Assembly: GCF_900176285.1 (NCBI RefSeq)
Contig: NZ_FWXF01000012.1
Coordinates: 1-64,000 of the forward strand
Direction: 5' to 3'
From: Desulfacinum hydrothermale DSM 13146
GTDB lineage: Bacteria; Desulfobacterota; Syntrophobacteria; Syntrophobacterales; DSM-9756
DNA: 64,000 nucleotides
The notes under the pieces are model-generated. The model did no database searches and was not told where the DNA came from. It saw only the letters and a list, made by a program, of their open reading frames with translations. Within the stretch, counting starts at the first letter, position 1. Every line of letters begins with the position of its first letter. The position numbers and the translations under genes are program-made. Below are positions 34,504-42,560 of the stretch, in pieces.

Positions 34504-35933
34504 GATGCTCCCTTTCCGTTCCACATGCCGGTTACTCACCCAGTAAGCGCGAAGAATGCGGCGTCTTCGGCGTGTACGGACACCCGGAAGCGGCCAAGCT
34601 CGCCTACTTCGGCCTGTATGCCCTGCAGCACCGCGGTCAGGAAAGCGCCGGCATCACCAGCTCCGACGGCTGCCAAATCTATGACTACAAGCACATGGGC
34701 CTGGTGTACGAGGTCTTCAAGGAAGAAACCCTCAAGGGGCTCAAGGGCGACCTGGCCATCGGCCACGTTCGCTATTCCACCACCGGCGCCTCGCGGCTGG
34801 CCAACGCCCAGCCTTTCGTGGTCCTGCACAAGGGCGAATACTATTGCGTCGCCCACAACGGGAACCTGGTCAACGCCACCGCCCTTCGGCGCGAGCTGGA
34901 GCGGGAAGGGACCATCTTTCAGTCCACCATGGACACGGAAGTGATCGTCCACCTACTGGCCCGAAACCTGGGGCTGGGCCTGGAGGAAGCCCTGGCCCGG
35001 GCCCTGGGCCGCGTGCAGGGGGCCTATTCCATCATTTTGTGCACCCGGGACAAGCTCATCGGCACCCGGGACCCCCGGGGGTTCCGTCCTCTGTGTCTGG
35101 GGGAACTGAACGGCGCCTACGTGCTGTCCTCGGAAACCTGCGCCCTGGACCTGATTGAAGCCACCTACATCCGCGACGTGGAACCGGGGGAGATCGTCAT
35201 CATCGACAAGAACGGCCTGCGTTCCTTCAAGCCCTTCGCGCCTGTCCGCCCGGCCCACTGCATCTTCGAATTCATCTATTTCGCCCGTCCGGACAGCCTC
35301 ATCTTCGGGCAAAACGTCTACGCGTTCCGAAAGCGCCTGGGCCACCTCATGGCCCGGGAAAACCGGCTGCAGGCCGACCTGGTCATGCCCTTCCCCGATT
35401 CCGGCAACTACGCGGCGCTTGGTTTTGCCGAAGAGTCCCGCATTCCGTTGGAGATGGGTGTGATTCGCAACCACTACGTGGGGCGCACCTTCATCCAACC
35501 GTCCCAGACCATGCGGGACTTCGGGGTGCGAATCAAACTGAACCCGGTCCGCCAGATCCTCAAAGACAAGCGGGTCATCATCGTCGAGGATTCCATCATT
35601 CGGGGGACCACCACCCGCACTCGAATCAAGACACTGCGGGAAGCCGGCGCCCGGGAAGTGCACATGGTGGTGAGCTGCCCGCCCCACAAGCATCCGTGCC
35701 CCTACGGTATCGACTTTTCCACCAAGGGCGAGCTGATCGCAGCGCAGCATACGGTGGAGGAAATCCGCGATTTCATCGGCCTGGACTCCCTGTCGTACCT
35801 CTCCCTGGAAGGCCTGCTCCAAGGCGCCCAGGCTCCCATGGACGACCATCCTTATTGCCTGGCCTGCTTCACCGGACAGTATCCCGTGACCTTCACGGAA
35901 GAGTTTCGAAAAGACTGCTTCGAAAGAACCTAA
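34500..35933 (+). CDS. purF: Amidophosphoribosyltransferase (Fe-S, propeptide type)
   Basis: 477 residues. A 19-residue leader ends at [11 protein letters not shown], so Cys20 is the likely processed catalytic nucleophile. [26 protein letters not shown] are the glutaminase motifs; [17 protein letters not shown] is the PRPP loop. Cysteines in [17 protein letters not shown] and [11 protein letters not shown] match the B. subtilis-type [4Fe-4S] site. It starts purine synthesis. ATGA overlap with carB suggests coupled translation, joining pyrimidine/arginine and purine entry steps in one operon. Confidence 0.96.
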   Translation: MRCSLSVPHAGYSPSKREECGVFGVYGHPEAAKLAYFGLYALQHRGQESAGITSSDGCQIYDYKHMGLVYEVFKEETLKGLKGDLAIGHVRYSTTGASRLANAQPFVVLHKGEYYCVAHNGNLVNATALRRELEREGTIFQSTMDTEVIVHLLARNLGLGLEEALARALGRVQGAYSIILCTRDKLIGTRDPRGFRPLCLGELNGAYVLSSETCALDLIEATYIRDVEPGEIVIIDKNGLRSFKPFAPVRPAHCIFEFIYFARPDSLIFGQNVYAFRKRLGHLMARENRLQADLVMPFPDSGNYAALGFAEESRIPLEMGVIRNHYVGRTFIQPSQTMRDFGVRIKLNPVRQILKDKRVIIVEDSIIRGTTTRTRIKTLREAGAREVHMVVSCPPHKHPCPYGIDFSTKGELIAAQHTVEEIRDFIGLDSLSYLSLEGLLQGAQAPMDDHPYCLACFTGQYPVTFTEEFRKDCFERT

Positions 35934-35995
35934 GTCACCAACCCATCACGATCACCACTGACGGTACCCTTCGAATCAATGGAAGAAATGAAGGA

Positions 35996-37030
35996 ATGAT
36001 GGATACACAAACCGCTCACAAACAGCGCCCCCGTTGCGACGCCACGCTGAACCGAAAGGACCTGATCCGGATCGCCAAGGACGTGCTCCGGATCGAGGCC
36101 GAAGGGGTCCTCACCCTGATGGAACATGTGGACGAATCCTTTGCGCTCGCCGTGGAGATGATCCTGGAGTCCAAGGGGCGGGTGATTGTCACCGGGGTGG
36201 GCAAATCGGGAATCGTGGGCCGCAAGATCGTGGCCACCTTGAGCAGCACCGGCACCCCGGCCCTTTTCCTGCACCCGGTGGAAGCCATGCACGGAGACCT
36301 GGGTATGGTGCGCCCGGAGGACATCGTGCTGGCCCTTTCCAACAGCGGGGAAACGGACGAGATCAACTTCATCCTGCCCAGTCTGCGGTCCCTGGGCACT
36401 CGGATCCTGGCCTTCACGGGCAACCTGCAGTCCACGCTGGCAACCCACAGCGATCTGGCCATCTATACCGGTGTGCCGCGGGAAGCCTGCCCCTTGGGGC
36501 TGGCCCCCACCGCCAGCTCCACGGCCATGCTGGCCATGGGCGACGCCCTGGCCGTGGCGCTCATCAAGGTGCGGGACTTCAAGGCCCGGGACTTTCGCCG
36601 CTTTCATCCCGGCGGCCAACTGGGCCAGCAGCTGCAGGCGAAGGTCTCGGAACTGATGCGCCGCGGGGAGGCCGTTCCCGTGGTCGCTCCCGACCTGTCG
36701 CTCGTGGAGGCGATACGCTATATTTCCCAAAAGGGCCTGGGGGCCACGCTGGTGGCCGACGCATCGGAAACCCTGCTGGGCATCCTCACGGATGGGGACC
36801 TGCGGCGGGCCATCGAAAGATGGGGCACCCTGGACGACCGGTCGGTGGCGGATGTGATGACACGATCGCCGCGAACCATCCCGCCCCACAAGAAGGTGGG
36901 CGAAGCCATCGAGATCATGGAAAAGCACCTGGTCACCGTCCTGCCGGTCACCGACGCCCGGAACCGCATCCTGGGAATCCTGCACCTGCACGATCTGTTG
37001 GGCATGGGCCGCATCCGCTTCGCCATATGA
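35996..37030 (+). CDS. kdsD: D-arabinose 5-phosphate isomerase (KpsF/GutQ family)
   Basis: 344 residues. A SIS domain (about 45-185: VIVTGVGKSGIVGRKIVATLSSTGTP, MHGDLGMV, LALSNSGETDEI, PTASSTAMLAMGDALAVAL) is followed by two CBS domains (about 215-340). It turns ribulose 5-phosphate into arabinose 5-phosphate for KDO. Two ATGs in tandem (35996, 35999) both lie just after AAGGA, so the exact start is uncertain by one codon. It follows purF by 62 bases. Confidence 0.94.
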   Translation: MMDTQTAHKQRPRCDATLNRKDLIRIAKDVLRIEAEGVLTLMEHVDESFALAVEMILESKGRVIVTGVGKSGIVGRKIVATLSSTGTPALFLHPVEAMHGDLGMVRPEDIVLALSNSGETDEINFILPSLRSLGTRILAFTGNLQSTLATHSDLAIYTGVPREACPLGLAPTASSTAMLAMGDALAVALIKVRDFKARDFRRFHPGGQLGQQLQAKVSELMRRGEAVPVVAPDLSLVEAIRYISQKGLGATLVADASETLLGILTDGDLRRAIERWGTLDDRSVADVMTRSPRTIPPHKKVGEAIEIMEKHLVTVLPVTDARNRILGILHLHDLLGMGRIRFAI

Positions 37031-37039
37031 GGGATCGCC

Positions 37040-37966
37040 ATGGCTGGCTGCCGAATACGGGGACTCCTGTGCCGACTCTTCATCCCGCAAGATTGGGAGA
37101 CGTTCCCCTGGAGCGCCTTTTTGGGCTCTTTGCTTCCGCACGCACAGGGGCTTGTGATCGACCCGCCCTACTGGGACCCCATGCGCCGAGGCCCTTATCT
37201 GCAGCCCATGGACCTGAAAGTCATCCAGAAGATCCTGGGGCTGCTCCCGGCGGACCGCCCGCTGCTGGTGCGCATTACGGGCAAGGATCGCCGGAAAACC
37301 GCGTCCCATCTGCAGCATCTGGACGAAGCCCTGCGGCCCACCGCCCACTATGGGCAGGTGGTCTGGCTGGACACCCCCCTGATGTACCACAGCAATCGAG
37401 GCCTTCCGGACCTGCTCCTCCAACTGGCCACCCTCACCCAACGTCCCTTTGCCTTGGAAAACGATCCGGACCGGGTTCGCCCTTTCAAGAGCTGGTCGAG
37501 CCACGTGAACCTGCGGACCCATGTACTCAAACAGCTGGCGCATAATCCGCGCCTGAGCGCCCTCATCCACCACGGCAGCCTTCGACGCTCCCTCAATTAC
37601 GCCAAGGCCGTGGTCAAGCGCAGGGACTTCTGCCTCCTGGACGGGGACGAGGCCAACTTCCTGGACTATCCCAACACCACCGGCGTCGTGTCCGCTTCGG
37701 CCAACGTCCTGGCTCCCCTATGGGCCGCTTTGCTGGCAAGAAAAAGCCTGAGCGGCCGGGCGGAACACATGACCGCCTACATGGAAACCATGTCGATCCT
37801 GCAGGAAGGCCTGCGCCTCCTGCGCCCCCATCCCACCGCAGCCCTTGCGGAAATGCTCCATGCCATGGGATACTCCACTACCCGACCGGCCCTGGATGAG
37901 GAAGACCGAAAACAGATGCACCGCTTTCTGAATCGTCTGCCAGACGTATGTATTCACAACTACTGA
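37040..37966 (+). CDS. DapA/NanA-fold protein lacking the Schiff-base lysine
   Basis: 308 residues. The C-terminal two thirds align by pattern with dihydrodipicolinate synthase: QVVWLDTPLMYHSNRGLPDLL, QRPFALENDP, then DGDEANFLDYPNTTGVVSASANVLAPLW, which corresponds to SGDD...GVISVTANV of DapA, and the usual helical C-terminus. Where DapA has GIKEATG with the catalytic lysine, this protein reads ALIHHGS (residues about 174-180), and no nearby lysine can replace it. It is therefore probably not a working aldolase of this class. GAGGG precedes the ATG at 37040. It overlaps the following protease gene by 19 bases, so the two are likely linked in function or expression. Confidence 0.6.
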   Translation: MAGCRIRGLLCRLFIPQDWETFPWSAFLGSLLPHAQGLVIDPPYWDPMRRGPYLQPMDLKVIQKILGLLPADRPLLVRITGKDRRKTASHLQHLDEALRPTAHYGQVVWLDTPLMYHSNRGLPDLLLQLATLTQRPFALENDPDRVRPFKSWSSHVNLRTHVLKQLAHNPRLSALIHHGSLRRSLNYAKAVVKRRDFCLLDGDEANFLDYPNTTGVVSASANVLAPLWAALLARKSLSGRAEHMTAYMETMSILQEGLRLLRPHPTAALAEMLHAMGYSTTRPALDEEDRKQMHRFLNRLPDVCIHNY

Positions 37967-39801
37967 CATTCATCGTCGCCCTGCTCCTCTTTTCCATCCG
38001 GGAGCCCGGGCGCGAAAGCCTGCGCCCTCCCGCACAGACCCTCTTTTTGGGAGTGGCGGTGTTCGCCGCCTTCGCCGTCCTGTGCGCCTGGTCCTTTGGG
38101 TCCCTGAGGCGAAGCCTTCGCCGGGGAGAAGGCACGGCACGCATTTCCCTGCGTTACCACCGGGCCCAGACGCGGCTGAGCATCCTGGCCCTGGGGGCTC
38201 TGGCCTTCGACGTCTACATCCTGGATATCAAGTTCTTCCTGCAGCATCTTCCGGGCTTTCAGCGCTTTTTCACCGTCTCAGGCCTGGTGGGATTGGGCCT
38301 TTACCTGCTCCACCTTGCGGTGATCTGGTACTGGGCCTACCCGGTGCACCAGGCGCTCTACCGTTCCGAAACCAGCCGCAGCGCCTTTATGAAGGGTCAC
38401 CTGTCTTTCTACACTTCCCTGCTGGTCCCCTGGTTTCTCATCGCCCTGGCTTCCGACCTGCTGCAGTTTGTGCGGATGCCCCCCCTGTTGCAAACGGAAC
38501 CGGGCCAAATCTTTCTCTTCGGCTGCGTCTTCTGCCTCTTTCTCTGCTTTTCGCCCTACCTGGTGGTGCGCTTCTGGGGATGCGAACCCCTTCCCCCTTC
38601 GTCGGTTCGCCTGGAGCTGGAAGCCTTCTGCCGCCAGCGGGGCTTTCGGCTGGGAGATTTCCTCCTGTGGCCCCTTTACGGCGGTGACCACCTGACGGCG
38701 GCCGTCTTGGGGGTCCTGCCCAAGCTGCGCTATATCCTGATCACCCGTGGGCTGCTCGATCTACTCACCGTGGAGGAACTCAAGGCGGTCGTCTCCCACG
38801 AGATGGGCCACGTCAAACGCCTGCACGCTTTCTTCTACCTGACCCTGTTCATCGCCTACGCCGTGGTGTCCTCTTCTTTTCAGGACATCATCTTGCTGCT
38901 TCTGCTCAAGCACAAAACGATCCTGGCCTGGGCCACCTCCCCCGAGCCATTGGACCACTCGCTCTTTGCCATGACCTACAGCCTCCCGATTCTGACCCTG
39001 TTGGTTCTCTACTTCCGCTATCTATTCGGCTACTTCATGCGCAACTGCGAGCGCCAGGCAGACCTCTACGCCCTGCAGGTTCTGGGACATCCCTTCACGC
39101 TGGTCTCTTCGCTTCAAAAGATCGCCTTTTACAGCGGCCAGATCGAAGACCTTCCCAGCTGGCACCATTTCAGCATCCGCCAGCGGATCCACACGCTCCT
39201 GGCCGCCCATGAAGATCCCGGGCGGATCAAGGCCCACAACCGCAAATTGGCCCGCTCCGCCGGGATCTTCTTCGCCGCCTTGACGCTGCTCACCTTCGCG
39301 GGCATCCGGTTTCAGCAGTCCGCCACGGTTCAGGGCTGGCGCCACGAAGTCAGGCTTCGGATCCTGGAAAACGAGCTAAACCTGAAGCCCCAAAACCCCG
39401 ATCTTTACATGGCCTACAGCGGGGCTCTCATGGAAAAAAGGCGCTTCCAAGAGGCGGCCGTGGTGCTGAAAAGGGCCCTGAAGTTCGCCCCCAACCATCC
39501 GGAACTTCTCAACAACCTGGCCTGGCTCTATGCCACGGCGCCGCCCCCTTACCGAAGGCCCCAAGAGGCCCTGGATCTGGCCCTGAAGGCCGCCACGATC
39601 CGCCCCGAGCCCCACATCCTGGACACCCTGGCGGAAGCCTACTTCATCAACGGACGCTTTCGCGAAGCGCTTCTCATCATTCGTCAGGCCATCGCTCAGG
39701 AGCCGGCCAAGATGGACTACTACCTGGAGCAGGAAAGGAAGTTTTTGGAAGCCCTAGAGAGAACGGAAGAGACAGGATCCCAGGAGCCAGGGCGAAAATA
39801 G
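37948..39801 (+). CDS. Membrane M48-family metalloprotease with C-terminal TPRs
   Basis: 617 residues. Four to six spans occupy the first 220 residues, then the M48 domain with VVSHEMGHVKRLHAFF (HEMGH at 284-288) and the third zinc ligand region MRNCERQADLYALQVLG. Another span (FFAALTLLTFAGI) is followed by about three TPR units (NPDLYMAYSGALMEKRRFQEAA, HPELLNNLAWLYATA, PHILDTLAEAYFINGRFREAL). It resembles HtpX/Ste24-type membrane quality-control proteases with an added TPR partner-binding tail. It starts inside the end of the DapA-like gene with a weak ribosome-binding site, implying coupled translation. Confidence 0.85.
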   Translation: MYSQLLTFIVALLLFSIREPGRESLRPPAQTLFLGVAVFAAFAVLCAWSFGSLRRSLRRGEGTARISLRYHRAQTRLSILALGALAFDVYILDIKFFLQHLPGFQRFFTVSGLVGLGLYLLHLAVIWYWAYPVHQALYRSETSRSAFMKGHLSFYTSLLVPWFLIALASDLLQFVRMPPLLQTEPGQIFLFGCVFCLFLCFSPYLVVRFWGCEPLPPSSVRLELEAFCRQRGFRLGDFLLWPLYGGDHLTAAVLGVLPKLRYILITRGLLDLLTVEELKAVVSHEMGHVKRLHAFFYLTLFIAYAVVSSSFQDIILLLLLKHKTILAWATSPEPLDHSLFAMTYSLPILTLLVLYFRYLFGYFMRNCERQADLYALQVLGHPFTLVSSLQKIAFYSGQIEDLPSWHHFSIRQRIHTLLAAHEDPGRIKAHNRKLARSAGIFFAALTLLTFAGIRFQQSATVQGWRHEVRLRILENELNLKPQNPDLYMAYSGALMEKRRFQEAAVVLKRALKFAPNHPELLNNLAWLYATAPPPYRRPQEALDLALKAATIRPEPHILDTLAEAYFINGRFREALLIIRQAIAQEPAKMDYYLEQERKFLEALERTEETGSQEPGRK

Positions 39802-39823
39802 GCTTCAGCCGGAAAACGGCCAA

Positions 39824-39980
39824 AGGAGCTGTCCGAGAACGCCCAGATTGCTCCCTTCTTGTAGTGACGGAAGCTTGGGACTTCCAAGCGGGCTTGTGCT
39901 GCCAACTTTGCCAAGCCGCACTGGGGGCGGGTTCCGAACCTGCCCCAGAAAGGGCGAAAGCCATTTTCGGACAAGCCCCA
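39824..39980 (+). repeat. Interspersed repeat copy 2 (inverted-end family)
   Basis: Left end AGGAGCTGTCCGAGAACGCC, right end CCATTTTCGGACAAGCCCC; the reverse complement of the right end resembles the left end. In between lies GGGGGCGGGTTCCGAACCTGCCCC, a near-perfect palindrome. Over most of its length it is clearly similar to the copy at 48980-49154 (shared CGAGAACGCCCAG, GCTTGTGCT and GCCAAGCC-like blocks). Confidence 0.75.
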
Positions 39981-40086
39981 AAGGGTTTCGGGTCTCGTCA
40001 CAGCCATGAAACCGAAGCCCCCTTCCGGGCAGGAAGGGGGCTTCCATAGGGTGGTCAAAGGACTGCAAGAGTTCTTTGGAAACGGA

Positions 40087-41322
40087 TCAGAAGCGGCTGA
40101 TGATACCCATCAGGTGGGCCGCCTCGGACAGGGGGGCGTTGATATTGGCCCTGTGATTGGCAATGAATCCGTCCAGGTCCCCGTCCAGCACGATCCAAGG
40201 ATCCATTTCTTCCGCGCGATGGAGCTCGTGGAGGATCTCGTCCATGATGTCCACCGCGTCGATGGTCACCAGCTGGTCCTCAAAGCCCACGCGGGCCACC
40301 TTGAGGATTTCGTACATCACGTGGGCCACGCCCTTGGCGTAATAGAAATAATCGTCCACCTCGAAAAAGCTCACCGGGCTGCCGTCCCCGTGCCGGTCGA
40401 TGATGAGGCTCTTGTTCACATTGCCCAGCAGGTCTCCGTAGGACGTAATGAGCGACATGAAGTTGTCCACCCGGTAGTAAAAGCTCCGTCGGCCCGTCTT
40501 CAGTTTCTCAAGGAACTTTTTCAGATGCTCCACGGCTTCCCCGTAGGAGCTTTCAGCCGAAGGAAACCAGAAGAGGGTGGCCTTGTTCATGAAAAGGTTC
40601 AGGGCGTTTTCCAAGTCCCGGTCGTAGGTATCCGCTTCCCCCATCCGGGTCAGGCTGTCTTTGAGGCGCAAGGTGGTAAAGCGCATGGCCTCCAGTACGC
40701 CCAGCTGGTAATTATTGATATTGTCCGTAAAACGCCCCAAGATCAGATCGTTGGGGCGCCAGCCCAGAAACCGCCCGTGCAGCTCGTGTTCCATGAGATT
40801 GATCATGGTTTCCACGAAGGTCACCCCGGGGATGGGGGATATTTCCGGCAGGTGCACCCCTTCGCCCTCTCCGTGCGGGACCTCCCCCGCGGGTTCGTGA
40901 GCCAAAGGAACCCCGGGTCGCTCTTCTTGATGACCGGGCAACGGCAAAGCGGGTTCCGGCAGATGGGAGGCCGATTCCCTGCCGGGCGCTTCGTGAGCGG
41001 CACTGGTGCCCCCGGCGTGCATCTCGGGGGATTGCCCTGACGAGGTGGGCGCCGCGGTGTGTTCCCGCTGCGTCGGCGCCGCCCCCTGCTCTTCCGCATC
41101 CGTCGAATGCGCCGTTTGGGAAGGCGTCTCGTGGGCCTTCCGGGACTGGGCGGACGCCTGGATCTGCTCCGATGGTGTCAGAGTGTGCTTCTGGAGGGCC
41201 AGGGCCCATCGGGGTCCGGCGAGAAACAGGCCCCAAAAGACCGCCACCCCAGCCGCCACCAGGGCGGTGCGCCTCAGGTGCGCCCATGGACCAGTCAAGG
41301 GCAGTTTCCTCTGTCGGGTCAT
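40087..41322 (-). CDS. DUF2333 family membrane-anchored protein
   Basis: 411 residues. One N-terminal span (TALVAAGVAVFWGLFLAG) after a basic start, then about 110 residues of low-complexity Ser/Pro/Ala/Glu/His linker. The globular part (from about 150) has PGVTFVETMINLMEHELHGRFLGWRPNDLI, NNYQLGVLEAMRFTTLRLKDSLTR, ESSYGEAVEHLKKFLEKLKTG and the conserved FEVDDYFYYAKGVAHVMYEIL. This matches DUF2333, of unknown function, envelope-located. AAGGAG eight bases before the ATG at 41322 decides the start. It lies 22 bases after queD on the same strand. Confidence 0.85.
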   Translation of the reverse strand: MTRQRKLPLTGPWAHLRRTALVAAGVAVFWGLFLAGPRWALALQKHTLTPSEQIQASAQSRKAHETPSQTAHSTDAEEQGAAPTQREHTAAPTSSGQSPEMHAGGTSAAHEAPGRESASHLPEPALPLPGHQEERPGVPLAHEPAGEVPHGEGEGVHLPEISPIPGVTFVETMINLMEHELHGRFLGWRPNDLILGRFTDNINNYQLGVLEAMRFTTLRLKDSLTRMGEADTYDRDLENALNLFMNKATLFWFPSAESSYGEAVEHLKKFLEKLKTGRRSFYYRVDNFMSLITSYGDLLGNVNKSLIIDRHGDGSPVSFFEVDDYFYYAKGVAHVMYEILKVARVGFEDQLVTIDAVDIMDEILHELHRAEEMDPWIVLDGDLDGFIANHRANINAPLSEAAHLMGIISRF

Positions 41323-41344
41323 GTTCTGCTCCTTTTTCCCAAAG

Positions 41345-41722
41345 CTATCGCGATTCACCATAATACGTGGCACAAGAATCCTTGGATTCCCAAGCAGACA
41401 CGCTGAACACCCACCGGTGGTCCCCATTGATTCGAGCGGCCAAGCTTTCAAATAAAAACCGGGCGATGTGCTCGGAGGAGGGATTACGTTCCTTGAAATA
41501 CGGAAGATCATTGAGATACTGGTGATCCACCTGCTGCAAGACCTGGCGGGTCGCCTGCTTCAATTCCCCGAAGTCCAACAAAACCCCCGCTTGGTCCAAT
41601 CGGTCGCCCCGCACCACCACCTCCACCTTCCAGTTGTGGCCGTGGAGATTTTCGCACCGACCGCGAAAGTTTCTCAGATTGTGAGCAGCGGCAAAATCCG
41701 TGACGATCTTCACTTCGTACAT
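41345..41722 (-). CDS. queD: 6-carboxy-5,6,7,8-tetrahydropterin synthase (QueD/PTPS family)
   Basis: 125 residues. TDFAAAHNLRNFRGRCENLHGHNWKVEVVV has the zinc histidines (AAHNL and LHGHNW) and the catalytic Cys in RCENLHGH; VLLDFGELKQATRQVL and NPSSEHIARFL are the other family blocks. It makes the queuosine/7-deazaguanine precursor from dihydroneopterin triphosphate. The ATG at 41722 starts the homology; the frame is open to 41833 without support. It runs into the DUF2333 gene. Confidence 0.9.
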   Translation of the reverse strand: MYEVKIVTDFAAAHNLRNFRGRCENLHGHNWKVEVVVRGDRLDQAGVLLDFGELKQATRQVLQQVDHQYLNDLPYFKERNPSSEHIARFLFESLAARINGDHRWVFSVSAWESKDSCATYYGESR

Positions 41723-41854
41723 GAGCTTTTCATCCCTTGGTGAGGGCCGCACCCCGTGGACGCAGTCAAAATCTTTTTCCTTCGAACAGTTACGCCCATT
41801 AAACTCAATGGCCTTTCCTTTGTCAATCGCCATCGCCCAGGCTCATTTTGCCTA

Positions 41855-41883
41855 TTGACAGGAGAGCCAAGATTTTCTAGATA
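41855..41883 (+). promoter_or_regulatory. Promoter of tRNA-Met
   Basis: TTGACA (41855-41860), 17-base spacer, TAGATA (41878-41883); the tRNA 5' end follows 12 bases after the -10 box. Confidence 0.85.
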
Positions 41884-41895
41884 TAGCGGCGCCGT

Positions 41896-41972
41896 GGCGG
41901 TGTAGCTCAGTCGGTTAGAGCATGCGGCTCATATCCGCAGTGTCCGGGGTTCAAGTCCCTGCACCGCCACCA
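41896..41972 (+). tRNA. tRNA with CAU anticodon, elongator Met (Ile2 possible), CCA encoded
   Basis: Acceptor GGCGGTG pairs with CACCGCC, the D arm is AGCTCAGTCGGTTAGAGC, the anticodon loop CTCATAT gives CAU, and the T arm is GGGGTTCAAGTCCCT-like. The discriminator is A and CCA is encoded. It lacks the C1-A72 mismatch and the three G-C pairs of initiator tRNA. Elongator Met and lysidine-modified Ile2 cannot be separated with certainty. Confidence 0.93.
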
Positions 41973-41988
41973 AATCTTGCTTCGGAAG

Positions 41989-42022
41989 ATGGGGTCGTCC
42001 GAGAAGGCGGCCCCATTTTTTT
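41989..42022 (+). terminator. Terminator of tRNA-Met
   Basis: GATGGGGTCGTCC, loop GAGAA, GGCGGCCCCAT, then TTTTTTT. The stem uses two G-U pairs. It lies 17 bases after the tRNA 3' end. Confidence 0.85.
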
Positions 42023-42138
42023 GTTGAAAACCGAGAGATTATCCATTATTAGCCAAGAAACTGGACCAGGAGACAGGGATCTTCGACCGCCCTCACGCGA
42101 TGATCGACGATGGACAACGACGAAAGAAAGGACCGATC

Positions 42139-42426
42139 ATGACCCTGACCAAGGCTCACATCGTGGAGAATCTGTTCGCTGAAAACGTCTTCACAAAAGC
42201 CGAGTCCGCCCAGATCATCGAGACCCTTTTCGAAATCATCAAACAGACCTTGGAGGAGGGTGAAGACGTTCTCATCAGCGGATTCGGCAAATTCAGCGTC
42301 AAGGCCAAGAACCAGAGACGCGGTCGAAATCCCCAGACCGGTGAACCCATTATCCTTCCCCCGCGCCGTGTGGTGACGTTCAAGTGTTCCGGAGTTCTGC
42401 GGGAAAAGATCAATCACGGATCATAG
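42139..42426 (+). CDS. ihfA: Integration host factor alpha / HU-family DNA-binding protein
   Basis: 95 residues of the HU/IHF family. MTLTKAHIVENLFAENVFTKAESAQIIETLFEIIKQTLEEGED is the dimerisation half, then the arm region VLISGFGKFSVKAKNQRRGRNPQTGEPIILPPRRVVTFK with the intercalating Pro in NPQTGEPI. The alpha (IhfA) assignment rests on the FxVRxKxxRxGRNPxTGE look and genome context is neutral. It bends DNA at specific sites. AAAGGA seven bases before the ATG at 42139 gives the start. The gene follows the tRNA-Met terminator by about 115 bases. Confidence 0.9.
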   Translation: MTLTKAHIVENLFAENVFTKAESAQIIETLFEIIKQTLEEGEDVLISGFGKFSVKAKNQRRGRNPQTGEPIILPPRRVVTFKCSGVLREKINHGS

Positions 42427-42560
42427 TCCCAGAAGACCCGGTCCTTTCAAGGCTCTGTCCTTTCCCGGTGGCAAGCCTTTTCGCCAGGCATCCGCGCGGT
42501 AGTGTCTCAATCCCACAGACCGTTGACGGTTCCTGAGGCTGCCGCCCCCCACGAGGTCCC

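Noticed and set aside
29971-34539. A 1522-residue open frame on the minus strand
   Set aside because: It is the antisense shadow of carA, carB and the start of purF in GC-rich DNA; the plus-strand genes have full diagnostic motifs.
42000-42022. GTCCGAGAAGG in the tRNA-Met terminator as another repeat end
   Set aside because: The match is limited to about 11 bases and is explained by the terminator hairpin; no other part of the repeat is present.
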